NCBI GenBank assembly: GCA_946481495.1
Contig: CAMLNW010000046.1
Coordinates: 1-13,699, forward strand
Direction of reading: 5' to 3'
Origin: an uncultured Actinomycetes bacterium
Lineage (GTDB): Bacteria; Actinomycetota; Thermoleophilia; Solirubrobacterales; Thermoleophilaceae
Length of the DNA: 13,699 nt
The position numbers and the translations under genes are program-made. The notes below the pieces were generated by a model. That model saw only the letters and a program-made list of their open reading frames with translations. It was not told where the DNA came from and ran no database searches. Positions 5,683-13,011 of this stretch are shown one piece after another (the first letter of the stretch is position 1; each line of letters starts with the position of its first letter).

Positions 5683-6882
5683 GTGAGCATCGCTCAGAAG
5701 CTCGCGCGCGGCGCGGGCCTATCGACCAACGCTCTCGGCGGCACGACCGTCGTAGAGCAGCTCTTCGGCGGAATGCTTCCCGCCGCGTCCGAGTCGGGCG
5801 AGTACGTCAGCGTCGACCGGGCCGCGACCTTGCCGGCTGTTTTCCGCGCGATCCGGCTGTTGTCGGAGCCGACTGGCGCGCTGCCGCTGATGACCTACAG
5901 CGCTACTGACGACGGCCGCGAGCGCGCCAGTGACCATCCCGCGTACGAGCTGCTTCACGAGCAGCCGAATCCAGGGATGACGGCCGTCGAGTTCTGGACG
6001 ATGCTCTTCAACCACTTCGCCAGCTGGGGCCGGATGTACATCGGCAAGGAGTTCATCGGCGGTCGGGACTTTCCATCTGCGCTGCACGCGATCGAGCCGA
6101 GTCGCATGACCGTCGAGCGGCTCAACAACGGTCAGCTCGTCTTCCACGAGTCCCTGCGTACCGGGCTCGCCCGCCGCTGGTCGCAGCGCGACCTGATCTA
6201 CATCCGCCTCTACACCGTCGATGGCGTCAACGGCGTCTCACCGATCGGGCTTCAGCGCGAGACGATCGGCATGGGCCTGGCGATGCGCAAGCACGGCGCC
6301 CGCTTCTTCCGGGACTTCGCGATCCCGCCGGGCTTCCTGAAGGTCAAGGAGGAGATCAAGGACGCGGACGTTCGCGAGCGGATGCGCAAGGAGTTCATGT
6401 CGCGTATTCGCGGCAACCGCGAGATCGGCTTGCTCGACAACGGTGCCGAGTTCGAGACCGTCGGGATTCCGATCAAGGACCTCCAGTTCCTTGAGCTATA
6501 GGGGGCCAGCAACGGTGACGTAGCCGACATCTTCAACCTGCCGCGCTCCATGCTCGGCGCGCCCGTCGGTGACACCAACACCTACGGCAACCGCGAGTCC
6601 GACGTCCTGTCGTTCCTGAAGTTCACCTTGCACAACCCGCTGCGCAAGGTTGAGCAGGCGCTGACGCTCGATCGCGACCTCTTCCCGCGCCCCACCGGAC
6701 AAAAGACGCACTTCTGCGAGTTCCTGCGCGAGGACCTCCTGCGCCCCGACTCCAAGGCGCGCGCCGAGTTCTACCGACTTGCGCTCGACCCGAAGTGGGG
6801 CTGGATGGAGCGCGACGAGGTCCGCCAGCGCGAGAACTTGCCGTCCGCCGGCACCCCGCCAACTACCACGGAGGACCAATGA
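5683..6882 (+). pseudogene. Portal protein (HK97 type) interrupted by an in-frame TAG
   Basis: The portal forms the dodecameric DNA entry ring at one head vertex. The GTG at 5683 begins SIAQKLARGAGL. Conserved portal features follow: YVSVDRAATLPAVFRAIRLL at about 42-61, LHEQPNPGMTAVEFW, ASWGRMYIGKEF, and a CTF-like IPPGFLKVKEEI. After LQFLEL (residues 267-272) there is TAG at 6499-6501. The same frame continues without loss, reading DVADIFNLPRSMLG, the conserved segment expected here, and DTNTYGNRESDVLSFLKFTL, to TGA 6880-6882. Read through, the protein would be 399 residues, normal for the family; stopped, it is 272. The only in-frame start after the TAG (ATG 6550) lies inside the motif and has no ribosome binding site. 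Nonsense mutation, readthrough or a source error cannot be separated from sequence alone. Confidence 0.88.
6499..6501 (+). other. In-frame amber codon within the portal frame
   Basis: The codon run is GAG CTA TAG GGG GCC AGC. Sequence on both sides fits the portal family in the same reading frame, so there is one substituted codon and no frameshift. TAG is the normal stop of many genes in this window (for example at 919, 3236, 7790 and 12916), which argues against global amber reassignment. A single base change from CAG, TGG or TAC/TAT would restore a sense codon. Confidence 0.9.
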
Positions 6883-7790
6883 GGGATCACGACCACGCTT
6901 GGGCGGTTCTCGCCGAGACCCTGCCCGCCATCCGCGGCATCCTGACTTCGAGCGCTGCCGGCACCGCCGGCCTCCCAACCGCGGACGAGGTCGAGGCACA
7001 CGCAGCGCAGCTCGCCATGCTGCGATCGCCGAACCTCACGGGCGGCGTCGCGGTGCTTCCCCTCCGGGGGGTCATCACCCCCGGCGCGAGCCTGCTGAGC
7101 ATGCTCATGGGGGGCACCAGCCTCCAGGGCTTCCGCGCCTCGCTCCGCGACGCGCTCAACAACGATGAGGTCGCGTCGATCCTCATCGACGTCAACTCGC
7201 CGGGTGGGTCGACGTCGCTTGTCGCTGAGACCGCCGCCGAGCTGCGCGAGGCGCGCGGCACCAAGCGGATCGTCGCGGTCACGAACACCCTCTGCGCGTC
7301 GGCGGCCTACTGGATCGCCTCGCAGGCCGACGAGGTCATCGTCACCCCGTCAGGCCAGATCGGCTCGATCGGCGTCTACATGCTCCACAACGATTGGAGC
7401 AGCTGGAACGAGAAGTTCGGGATCGACCCGACCTACATCTACGCCGGCGGGCTGTTCACCGGCGACGTCGCCAAAGGCCGCGGCGTCCGCCAGTCCGCCG
7501 TCAAGTCCGGGTTCGGTGAGGGACGGTGCGTCACCGCGCGCCGCGCCGTCGAGCTCGGCATGGCCGATCGCGTCGACACCTTCGAGGCGACCGTCGCGCG
7601 CATGGTGCGCAACCCGCGCAGTGGCGGCCGCGGCGGGCGGGCCGACGACTACCAGCCGGCGCCGGCCGCCGACGAGACGGAGCCCCAGACGGGGCACCAG
7701 CAGGACCCCGCCAGCGGGGATCAGGAGCGGCTCGCGGAGATCTGCGCGTCGCTCGACCGTACAACCGATTCCCTGACGGGAAAGGAGTAG
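6879..7790 (+). CDS. S49/SppA-like prohead protease, apparently lacking the catalytic-lysine segment
   Basis: The ATG at 6879 overlaps the portal stop (ATGA) and follows GGAGGA, so it is chosen over an upstream in-frame ATG at 6795. The 303-residue product has the S49 fold: GGVAVLPLRGVITPG at 55-69, ILIDVNSPGGS at 101-111 (oxyanion region), and the nucleophile segment CASAAYWIAS with Ser141. GQIGSIGVYMLHND follows at 159-172. In single-domain S49 enzymes the general-base lysine lies about 50 residues after the serine, in a GKYK-like strand followed by an NP-rich loop. Here YIYAG (186-190) runs directly into GLFTGDVAKGRGV, as if about 35 residues were removed in frame near base 7449. The downstream part (SGFGEGRCVTARRAVELGMA) is normal. 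The product probably cannot use the usual Ser-Lys dyad. The C-terminal 55 residues are a hydrophilic tail. Confidence 0.85.
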   Translation: MRDHDHAWAVLAETLPAIRGILTSSAAGTAGLPTADEVEAHAAQLAMLRSPNLTGGVAVLPLRGVITPGASLLSMLMGGTSLQGFRASLRDALNNDEVASILIDVNSPGGSTSLVAETAAELREARGTKRIVAVTNTLCASAAYWIASQADEVIVTPSGQIGSIGVYMLHNDWSSWNEKFGIDPTYIYAGGLFTGDVAKGRGVRQSAVKSGFGEGRCVTARRAVELGMADRVDTFEATVARMVRNPRSGGRGGRADDYQPAPAADETEPQTGHQQDPASGDQERLAEICASLDRTTDSLTGKE

Positions 7791-7797
7791 CTCCCAG

Positions 7798-9267
7798 ATG
7801 CGAACCATCACTCTGCACCACCAGCACAAGGGCCGGCTCATCCCGCGCCTGCGTGGCGGCGAGACCGCCGAGGCCACCATCGAGACCGTGTCCGCGGGCG
7901 TCGAGCGCTTGACGGCAGCCGTCGCGGAGATGCGCGAAGGCGCGCTCGATCGCGAGGCCGTCCAGCGCATCGCGCAGGAGGTCATGGAGGAGAATGCGCA
8001 GCGGCGCGGCTACACCCCCGAGGCGGTCAACCTCGACGGTGACGGCAACGCCCGCGACGCCGAGCGCGAGCTGCTCGGCGGCACGCCGGGCGAGCGGTTC
8101 CGGTCGCTGCTCGAGCTGCCGGCGCGGGACACCGCGGCGGTCCTCCGTCGCGAGGCCGCCGACATCGAGGAGTTCCGCACCCGTGCGGACAACCTCGTCC
8201 TACTCGGCACGATCCTCGGCGCGCGCGGCGGCGTGACCGACGTGCGGCAGACCAACTACTACCGGACGCAGTTCGCCCCGGCGATGCGCGCCGCGTTCGA
8301 CACCCAGACCGCCGAGGAGGGCGCCGAGTTCGTCCCGACGGTCCTGTCCGCCCAGCTCATCGAGCGGGTCAACCTCGCGCTGCGGGTGCTGGCGTTCATC
8401 CCGGTGATCGGGATGCCGTCGAACCCGTTCGAGATCCCGGCGTACGCGCTCCAGCGCGTCCGCGGCGGACGGCACACCGAGCAGACCGCCGACACCGGCC
8501 AGACGAAGATCAAGAAGATCACGCCCGGCACGCGCAAGGTGGTCCTAGCGGCGGCGAAGTTCGCCAGCGAGATCCTGACCTCCAAGGAGGCGCAGGAGGA
8601 CTCGATCGTTCCCGTGCTGCCGTTCCTGCGCGAGGAGCTGGTCGAGTTCACCGCAGCCGACCTCGAGGACGCCGCCATCAACGGCGACGCCACCGGGGCG
8701 CACCGCGACTCGGACTCCAACGGCGCCGACGACCCCCGGAAGAACTGGGACGGCATCCGCCAGGTCGCCAACGCCAACGGCGCCGAGCGCGACCACGGCG
8801 GCGGGGACCTCACGGTCGCCGGCCTCCGCGCCAACCGCAAGGCGATGGGCAAGTACGGCATCGACCCCGGCCAGCTCGTGCACATCATCGGCATGGGCGC
8901 CTACATCGACCTCCTCGGCGACGAGAAGGTCCAGACGGTCGACAAGTACGGCGCCAACGCCACGGTGCTCACGGGCGAGCTCGGCCGCGCTGACGGCGTG
9001 CCGCTGATCGTGTCCGAGTACGTCCGCGAGGACCTCACGGCGGCCGGCATTCACGATGGCGTCACCGAGACCAAGACGATCGCAGCGACCGTCCACCGCC
9101 GCGCGCTGCTGCGCGGCACCCGGCGCGAGTTGACCGTCGAGTTCCTGCGCGAGCTCTACAGCGAGTCCGACCAGGACGCGGTCAAGGTCTCGACCCGCCA
9201 GGCGCTTGAGGAGCGCTACGAGGGCGAGCCGGCCATCGCCGTCTCGGTCAACGTCGACGCCACCTGA
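7798..9267 (+). CDS. Major capsid protein, HK97 fold, with N-terminal delta/scaffold domain
   Basis: The 489-residue product builds the head shell. An AAAGGAG at 7781-7787 sits 10 bases before the ATG. Residues 1 to about 125 are helical and charged (AGVERLTAAVAEMREGALD, later AQEVMEENAQRRG), like the delta domain that acts as scaffold and is normally cut off by the prohead protease. The shell domain begins near TRADNLVLLGTILGARGG. EEGAEFVPTVLSAQLIERVN and RVLAFIPVIGMPSNPFEIPA are typical of HK97-type capsid proteins; IDPGQLVHIIGMGAYIDLL and PLIVSEYV belong to the P and A domains. Positioned directly after the protease. If the protease is inactive, the delta domain would stay attached or need another enzyme. 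Fold assignment is strong. Confidence 0.92.
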   Translation: MRTITLHHQHKGRLIPRLRGGETAEATIETVSAGVERLTAAVAEMREGALDREAVQRIAQEVMEENAQRRGYTPEAVNLDGDGNARDAERELLGGTPGERFRSLLELPARDTAAVLRREAADIEEFRTRADNLVLLGTILGARGGVTDVRQTNYYRTQFAPAMRAAFDTQTAEEGAEFVPTVLSAQLIERVNLALRVLAFIPVIGMPSNPFEIPAYALQRVRGGRHTEQTADTGQTKIKKITPGTRKVVLAAAKFASEILTSKEAQEDSIVPVLPFLREELVEFTAADLEDAAINGDATGAHRDSDSNGADDPRKNWDGIRQVANANGAERDHGGGDLTVAGLRANRKAMGKYGIDPGQLVHIIGMGAYIDLLGDEKVQTVDKYGANATVLTGELGRADGVPLIVSEYVREDLTAAGIHDGVTETKTIAATVHRRALLRGTRRELTVEFLRELYSESDQDAVKVSTRQALEERYEGEPAIAVSVNVDAT

Positions 9268-9281
9268 TCCAGCGCAACCCA

Positions 9282-9318
9282 ACCGGCCAGGGCCGAGTAG
9301 CTGACGGCTCTGGCCGGT
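9282..9318 (+). terminator. Strong hairpin after the capsid gene
   Basis: Bases 9282-9294 pair with 9306-9318 as a 13-bp stem with one G-T wobble and an 11-base loop. It lies 14 bases after the capsid stop, before the ribosome binding site of the next gene. There is no T-run, so it may be a weak terminator or processing site that lowers expression of downstream genes relative to the capsid gene, as phage operons often need. The structure is clear; the role is inferred. Confidence 0.6.
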
Positions 9319-9352
9319 GCCGCTGACTACAGGAGAGAGGAACACGATCACC

Positions 9353-9739
9353 GTGAAGACGATCACCGCAAAGCGCCCCTACCAGGGGTCCGATCCAGCC
9401 ACCGGCGAGGAGTTCCGCATCGTTGAGGGCGAGTCGCGCGAGGTCTCCGACGAGAAGGCCGAGCAGCTCGAGCGCGACTTCCCGGACTGGTTCGACTTCG
9501 GCTCCAAGGCCAAGGGCAAGAAGCCGGCCCCCAAGAAGAACGACGACAAGTCGGAGAAGGGCGCACCCGCCGAGACCGGCGGCGGCAAGAGCGACCCGCC
9601 GCCCGACTACACCGCCCTGAAGCAGCCGGCGCTCAAGAAGCTGCTCGACGATCGCAAGATCGAGTACCCGAGCGGCGTCGTGTCGAACGCGGCGCTGATC
9701 GAGCTGCTCGAGCAGGACGACGCCAAGGCGTCCGACTAG
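9353..9739 (+). CDS. Small head-region protein with C-terminal SAP/HeH-like helices
   Basis: The GTG at 9353 follows an AGGAGAGAGG ribosome binding site ending about 12 bases upstream and gives a 128-residue product; an in-frame GTG at 9317 would include that site and is less likely. Residues 1-49 form a small beta-rich part (GEEFRIVEGESREVSDEKAE). Residues 51-85 are a low-complexity lysine/proline/glycine linker. Residues 86-121 (YTALKQPALKKLLDDRKIEY then SNAALIELLEQ) resemble the SAP or HeH/LEM helix-extended-helix of small phage proteins found beside capsid genes. Such domains can bind DNA or protein. The role may be head-tail joining or capsid decoration, but is not known. Confidence 0.7.
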   Translation: MKTITAKRPYQGSDPATGEEFRIVEGESREVSDEKAEQLERDFPDWFDFGSKAKGKKPAPKKNDDKSEKGAPAETGGGKSDPPPDYTALKQPALKKLLDDRKIEYPSGVVSNAALIELLEQDDAKASD

Positions 9740-9743
9740 CACC

Positions 9744-10334
9744 GTGCCTGAGGCCGACTTCGACCTCACGACGGCCGCTGCCGTCCGGGATCTCCTCCAA
9801 GACGAGGACTCGATCCCGGACGGCACGCTACAGACGATGATCACCGCCGCCTCGCGGTCGATCATCGACCACTGCCGCCGGGAGTTCGCCCCAGCCACCA
9901 CCGCCGCCGAGACCCGCAACTTCCTCGCCAGGGGATCGTTCCTCGACCTCGCGCCGTACGACCTCCGCGGCGAGCCGGAGTCGGTGACGCTCTTCGCCGA
10001 CCTCGCCGAGGGCGATCAAGTCGTGCTCGAAGCGGGCCAGTACCGCGTCCGGCCGATCCCCGCACCCAACGGCGTCAAGCAGTGGCTTGAGCTGCACGGC
10101 CGCCGTGACGGCGAGGTCTGCGAAGTCGCCGTCGAGGGCCAGTGGGGATTCGCACAGGTACCCGAGGACGTCGCCTACTGGTGCGGGATCACCGTCTTGA
10201 TCTGGTCGCGCAACGACATCAGCGCCTTCTCCACCGCCTACAGCGTGGATGAGGGCCGGCTGCAGAAGCCCGAGGCGCTACCTGCCGCCGTCCGGTACGG
10301 CCTGCGCGGCTACGAGCGAAAGAGCATCGGCTGA
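9744..10334 (+). CDS. Head-tail connector (gp6-like adaptor)
   Basis: This 196-residue protein starts at GTG 9744, 4 bases after the preceding stop. Its N-terminus (LTTAAAVRDLLQDEDSIPDG then LQTMITAASRSIIDHCRREF) is the helical pattern of phage gp6/gp15-type adaptors that dock onto the portal ring. A beta-rich middle follows (ESVTLFADLAEGDQVVLEAG, WLELHGRRDGEVCEVAVEGQ). The C-terminal helix includes VPEDVAYWCGITVLIWSRND, common in these adaptors. Gene order (capsid, connector, neck, tail terminator) agrees. The stop overlaps the next ATG by one base (TGATG). Function is confident at the family level. Confidence 0.8.
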   Translation: MPEADFDLTTAAAVRDLLQDEDSIPDGTLQTMITAASRSIIDHCRREFAPATTAAETRNFLARGSFLDLAPYDLRGEPESVTLFADLAEGDQVVLEAGQYRVRPIPAPNGVKQWLELHGRRDGEVCEVAVEGQWGFAQVPEDVAYWCGITVLIWSRNDISAFSTAYSVDEGRLQKPEALPAAVRYGLRGYERKSIG

Positions 10335-10795
10335 TGCCGCGCCGCGCGCGAGCCAGCAAGAGCCGGATCGGCGTCGCCGGCAGCGGCGGCCCAGCGTTTC
10401 GCGTCGAGGCGCACATTGAGGGCGTCGAGAAGACCTCGGCCGAGTTCCGCGCTGCGCGCCGGGGATTCAACGCCGCGATGCGCGACGCGATCCAGCGCGC
10501 GGGGGAGACCGCGGTCCTGCCCGCCATCAAGCGGACGTTCGGCTCGCGACGCTTCGGCGGCAGTCTCTACGTCAAGCGCGACCGTACGACCGTCTTCATC
10601 GCGTCGCGGCTGCGCGGCGCGCTCAACCGCGCGGTCGGCTGGTTCGACTTCGGCGGCAAGCGCCCGCGCGATCGCGCGCGCCGCCGCGGCAACTACGTGA
10701 TCGTCCGCGAGCTGCACGGCCGGCGCGAGCGGATCGACAACGAGATCCTGCGCGGGGTCCTATCGACCTTCGATCCGATCGAGCATTCGCCATGA
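10334..10795 (+). CDS. Neck/tail-completion protein, HK97 gp10-like
   Basis: The 153-residue basic protein has the helix-strand layout of gp10-like neck proteins. RVEAHIEGVEKTSAEFRAAR at 25-44 is followed by FNAAMRDAIQRAGETAVLPA, in which the AxxxAGE-like helix is typical, and then a basic beta region. The C-terminal part (RGNYVIVRELHGRRERIDNE) is rich in arginine. It is coupled to its neighbours by a TGATG overlap at the start and an ATGA overlap at the end (10792-10795). Its place between the connector and the tail terminator fits head-tail joining. No separate head-closure gene is seen. The call rests on position and helix pattern more than on a signature motif. Confidence 0.68.
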   Translation: MPRRARASKSRIGVAGSGGPAFRVEAHIEGVEKTSAEFRAARRGFNAAMRDAIQRAGETAVLPAIKRTFGSRRFGGSLYVKRDRTTVFIASRLRGALNRAVGWFDFGGKRPRDRARRRGNYVIVRELHGRRERIDNEILRGVLSTFDPIEHSP

Positions 10796-11211
10796 GCAGC
10801 GTCGTCATCACACCGATCGCTGAGGCGCTCGTAGCCATCATCGAGAGCATCGACCTCAAGGGCGAGCTCTGGGAGCCCAAGACCGTTTCGCCGCCGGCTG
10901 GCGCCGTCGGCGTGCCGGTCATTCGCCGCACGAATCCAGACGAGGCCGAGTCGCAACTGCACTCCGACGACTGGTTCCTGGACTTCGGCGTCTCGCTCTA
11001 CTTCGACCTCGCCAAAGCACAGCCCGCCCAGCAGGGCATGGTCGACGCCGCAGAGGCGTTCATCGCGGCGATCGACGCCGATACCTCGCTCGGCATCGAC
11101 CCGTTGCTCGAGGCGAAGGTCACCGACTGCCAGCCGTTCGTTGAGCAGGACCGACGCCGCCCTCTGTGCGGCTACGAGATCACCGTCTCAACGCACCGCC
11201 TCGTTCAGTAA
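10792..11211 (+). CDS. Tail terminator protein
   Basis: This 139-residue protein starts at ATG 10792, overlapping the previous TGA. Length, position and pattern fit a tail terminator, the hexameric ring that stops tail-tube growth and joins tail to head. An N-terminal helix (ITPIAEALVAIIESI) precedes a strand (GELWEPKTV). Then come DDWFLDFGVSLYFDLA at 58-73, the central strand after a charged loop, and a helix (GMVDAAEAFIAAIDAD). The C-terminal strand is CGYEITVSTHRLVQ, where the final V/T-rich strand is typical of this family. A 25-base gap with a good ribosome binding site follows before the next gene. Alternatives such as a second neck protein are less likely. Confidence 0.72.
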   Translation: MSSVVITPIAEALVAIIESIDLKGELWEPKTVSPPAGAVGVPVIRRTNPDEAESQLHSDDWFLDFGVSLYFDLAKAQPAQQGMVDAAEAFIAAIDADTSLGIDPLLEAKVTDCQPFVEQDRRRPLCGYEITVSTHRLVQ

Positions 11212-11236
11212 CCGCAACCCCTCAACGGAGGTTCCC

Positions 11237-11872
11237 ATGTCCGACACACCAGCGGCCGACGAGGCCGCGAACACGACCCCTGCCGTCGTCGAGCTCGACG
11301 GGTTCCCGATCCGCGATGACGGATCATTCGACGTCGGGGCGATGACCGACGAGCTGTTGGCCGAGTGCTTGGTCAACGAGAAGTTGACCGTCGACCAGTT
11401 GGTCGCGGCAGCCGCCGGTGATGCCACGCTGGCCCAGCGGCTCTTGTTGGCTGAGACGTCGGTCACCGATGGCGCGCCGCGCAAGACGGCGGTGACGAAG
11501 CTCGAGGCGATCATCACGCCGCCCACCGCGGGCACCGTGCCCGCTCTGCTGCTGACCCTCGGCGGCGCGCCGGCCGAGTGGCACGTCATTCGTGGCGTTG
11601 GCCACGTCCACCCGACGATCCCGTCGCCGGTCGGTGGTGATCGCGAGCCTTCGCTGAAGGCCGCCGAGACGCTGGCCAAGGACGAGGGCTGCGCGGTCAA
11701 GCTCGTGCGCGTCAGCGAGAAGCAGGCGCAGGAGGGGCGCGAGGCGCGCGCACAGGCGCGCGGCGAGGGGATCGAGGCGGCCAGGGAGCTGCGCAGCCTC
11801 GGCAAGAAGGCCACCAACGCTGATGTCAACGCAGTTCAGACCGAGGTCGCCGCCGCGACCGGGGAGGAGTAG
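11237..11872 (+). CDS. Unrecognised 211-residue protein in the tail module
   Basis: The ATG at 11237 is preceded by GGAGG at 11227-11231, which decides it over an in-frame start at 11141 inside the tail terminator gene. Residues 1-75 are acidic and helical (VELDGFPIRDDGSFDVGAMT, then LTVDQLVAAAAGDATLAQRL). Residues 80-160 are mixed (KTAVTKLEAIITPPTAGTVP, later EWHVIRGVGHVHPTIPSPVG). Residues 165-211 are charged and helix-forming, with many Glu/Arg/Ala (SEKQAQEGREARAQARGEGI). No signature was recognised. It sits between the tail terminator and the tail-tube-like gene and ends 3 bases before the latter, so it is probably a virion or tail-assembly protein. It could be a tail-tube chaperone, a decoration protein or something else. 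Confidence 0.75.
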   Translation: MSDTPAADEAANTTPAVVELDGFPIRDDGSFDVGAMTDELLAECLVNEKLTVDQLVAAAAGDATLAQRLLLAETSVTDGAPRKTAVTKLEAIITPPTAGTVPALLLTLGGAPAEWHVIRGVGHVHPTIPSPVGGDREPSLKAAETLAKDEGCAVKLVRVSEKQAQEGREARAQARGEGIEAARELRSLGKKATNADVNAVQTEVAAATGEE

Positions 11873-11875
11873 GCG

Positions 11876-12916
11876 ATGCCCAAGGGATACGTCAGAGAGC
11901 GATTTGAGGACACCCCCGGCTACGAGGGCGCGGCGCCGGACCTGTCGACCAAGACGCTCGACGCGCCAGCGCAGAGCGTCGAGAACTCGCCAGGGTCGTC
12001 GCCGATGGAGATCGACGACGAGCTGCGCGGCGTCGACGAGCCGCTGCAGATCTCCGAGGACGAGCACAACCCGACGTGGTCGCGTTCACTGCGCGCCTAC
12101 CCGGACGCGCTCGGCTTCGACCTCACGCACATCCTCGGGCCGCCGGTCACGACGGCCGGCGACGGGATCATCGAGGACCCGGACGGGAACGTCGTGCCGG
12201 TCGGCGCGCACCTGCACGAGTGGGAGGCGCCGCACGGCATCGCCGGGCCGGACACCCTCACGACCGACATGATCATCGCCTACGTGGACGAGGGCAGCTT
12301 CGTCCACGTGTCCGGGTGCGGCGTCGACGAGCTCACGCTCAACACCGACGACGCTGGCGGCGTGAAGCTCTCCAAGAAGGGTCCCGCGCTCTTCTACGAG
12401 CCGATCGCCAACCCGTCGTTGACGCCGCTGCCGGAGTCGCTCGCGACCCGGCCGTTCATGCGGCGCGGTCTCGAGGTGACGACGTGGCAGGGCAACCCGC
12501 TCGATCTCGACCAGTTCAGCCTCACGATCACCAACCCGCTCGAGTACGGCCGGTCGATGGGGATCGCGTCGGCGTTCCCGAGCCGCGCGGAGAAGGGCGA
12601 GGGGCCGGTGCTCGTCGTGATCGAGGCGCCGAAGCGCCACATCAAGAACGCGGACCTCGAGGCGTTGCTGCGCGCCGCCCGGTTCGCGATCAAGGCACGG
12701 TGGGAGTCGCAGTCGAACATCGGCGTGACGGCCTACCCGTACCGCTTCTGGGTGGAGGGCGACGGCGCCCAGTACACCGGCGGCGGCCCGCAGGCCCTGG
12801 AGAACAAGCGCAAGATCGGCGCCGACTTCCAGGCCAAGCTCACCAGTGACGGCGCTGGCGCGTCGAGCAAGTTCACGCTCGTCAACGCCACCGCCAGCTA
12901 CGACCCGAGCGCCTAG
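11876..12916 (+). CDS. Major tail (tail tube) protein, probable
   Basis: The 346-residue product starts at ATG 11876 after GGGGAGGAG. Its place, followed by a hairpin, the frameshifted chaperones and the tape measure gene, is that of the tail tube protein whose rings form the long tail. The N-terminal 60 residues are acidic and probably disordered. The rest is beta-rich with several short strands (NVVPVGAHLHEWEA, GSFVHVSGCGVDELTLNTDD, LFYEPIANPSLTPL). LDLDQFSLTITNPLEYGRSM is followed by GPVLVVIEAPKRHIKNADLE and an AARFAIKARWESQSNIGVTA segment. The C-terminus is a beta strand (SSKFTLVNATASYD). At 346 residues it is larger than the classic lambda-type tube protein, so an extra domain is likely. 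Assignment rests on gene order more than on a signature. Confidence 0.68.
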   Translation: MPKGYVRERFEDTPGYEGAAPDLSTKTLDAPAQSVENSPGSSPMEIDDELRGVDEPLQISEDEHNPTWSRSLRAYPDALGFDLTHILGPPVTTAGDGIIEDPDGNVVPVGAHLHEWEAPHGIAGPDTLTTDMIIAYVDEGSFVHVSGCGVDELTLNTDDAGGVKLSKKGPALFYEPIANPSLTPLPESLATRPFMRRGLEVTTWQGNPLDLDQFSLTITNPLEYGRSMGIASAFPSRAEKGEGPVLVVIEAPKRHIKNADLEALLRAARFAIKARWESQSNIGVTAYPYRFWVEGDGAQYTGGGPQALENKRKIGADFQAKLTSDGAGASSKFTLVNATASYDPSA

Positions 12917-12932
12917 CAACCCTCTCAGTTCT

Positions 12933-12965
12933 AGAGCCCGGCGGCCACAGTGGCCGCCGGGCTCT
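12933..12965 (+). terminator. Strong 16-bp hairpin after the tail tube gene
   Basis: Bases 12933-12948 pair perfectly with 12950-12965 around a single A (GAGCCCGGCGGCCAC and its complement, plus an outer A-T). This is a very stable GC-rich stem 17 bases after the tail tube stop. No T-run follows, only TGCCCATTTC. It probably ends or attenuates transcription so that the tube protein is made in excess of the chaperone and tape measure proteins. The structure is seen directly; the regulatory role is inferred. Confidence 0.75.
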
Positions 12966-13011
12966 GCCCATTTCGAGACTCGCCCCGATCACGGGGAGAA
13001 GGAGACACGCC

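Noticed and set aside
5683..6882. Genome-wide reassignment of TAG to an amino acid
   Set aside because: TAG is the natural end of many well-formed genes here, with the next gene starting within a few bases, so it clearly works as a stop.
6550..6882. A separate gene starting at ATG 6550 after the portal stop
   Set aside because: The ATG lies inside a conserved portal segment and has no ribosome binding site; the sequence is the natural continuation of the portal.
11823..12849. Other-frame + strand open frames across the tail tube gene
   Set aside because: Their translations are Arg/Gly/Ala repeats without hydrophobic pattern, while the 11876 frame has balanced composition and a good ribosome binding site.
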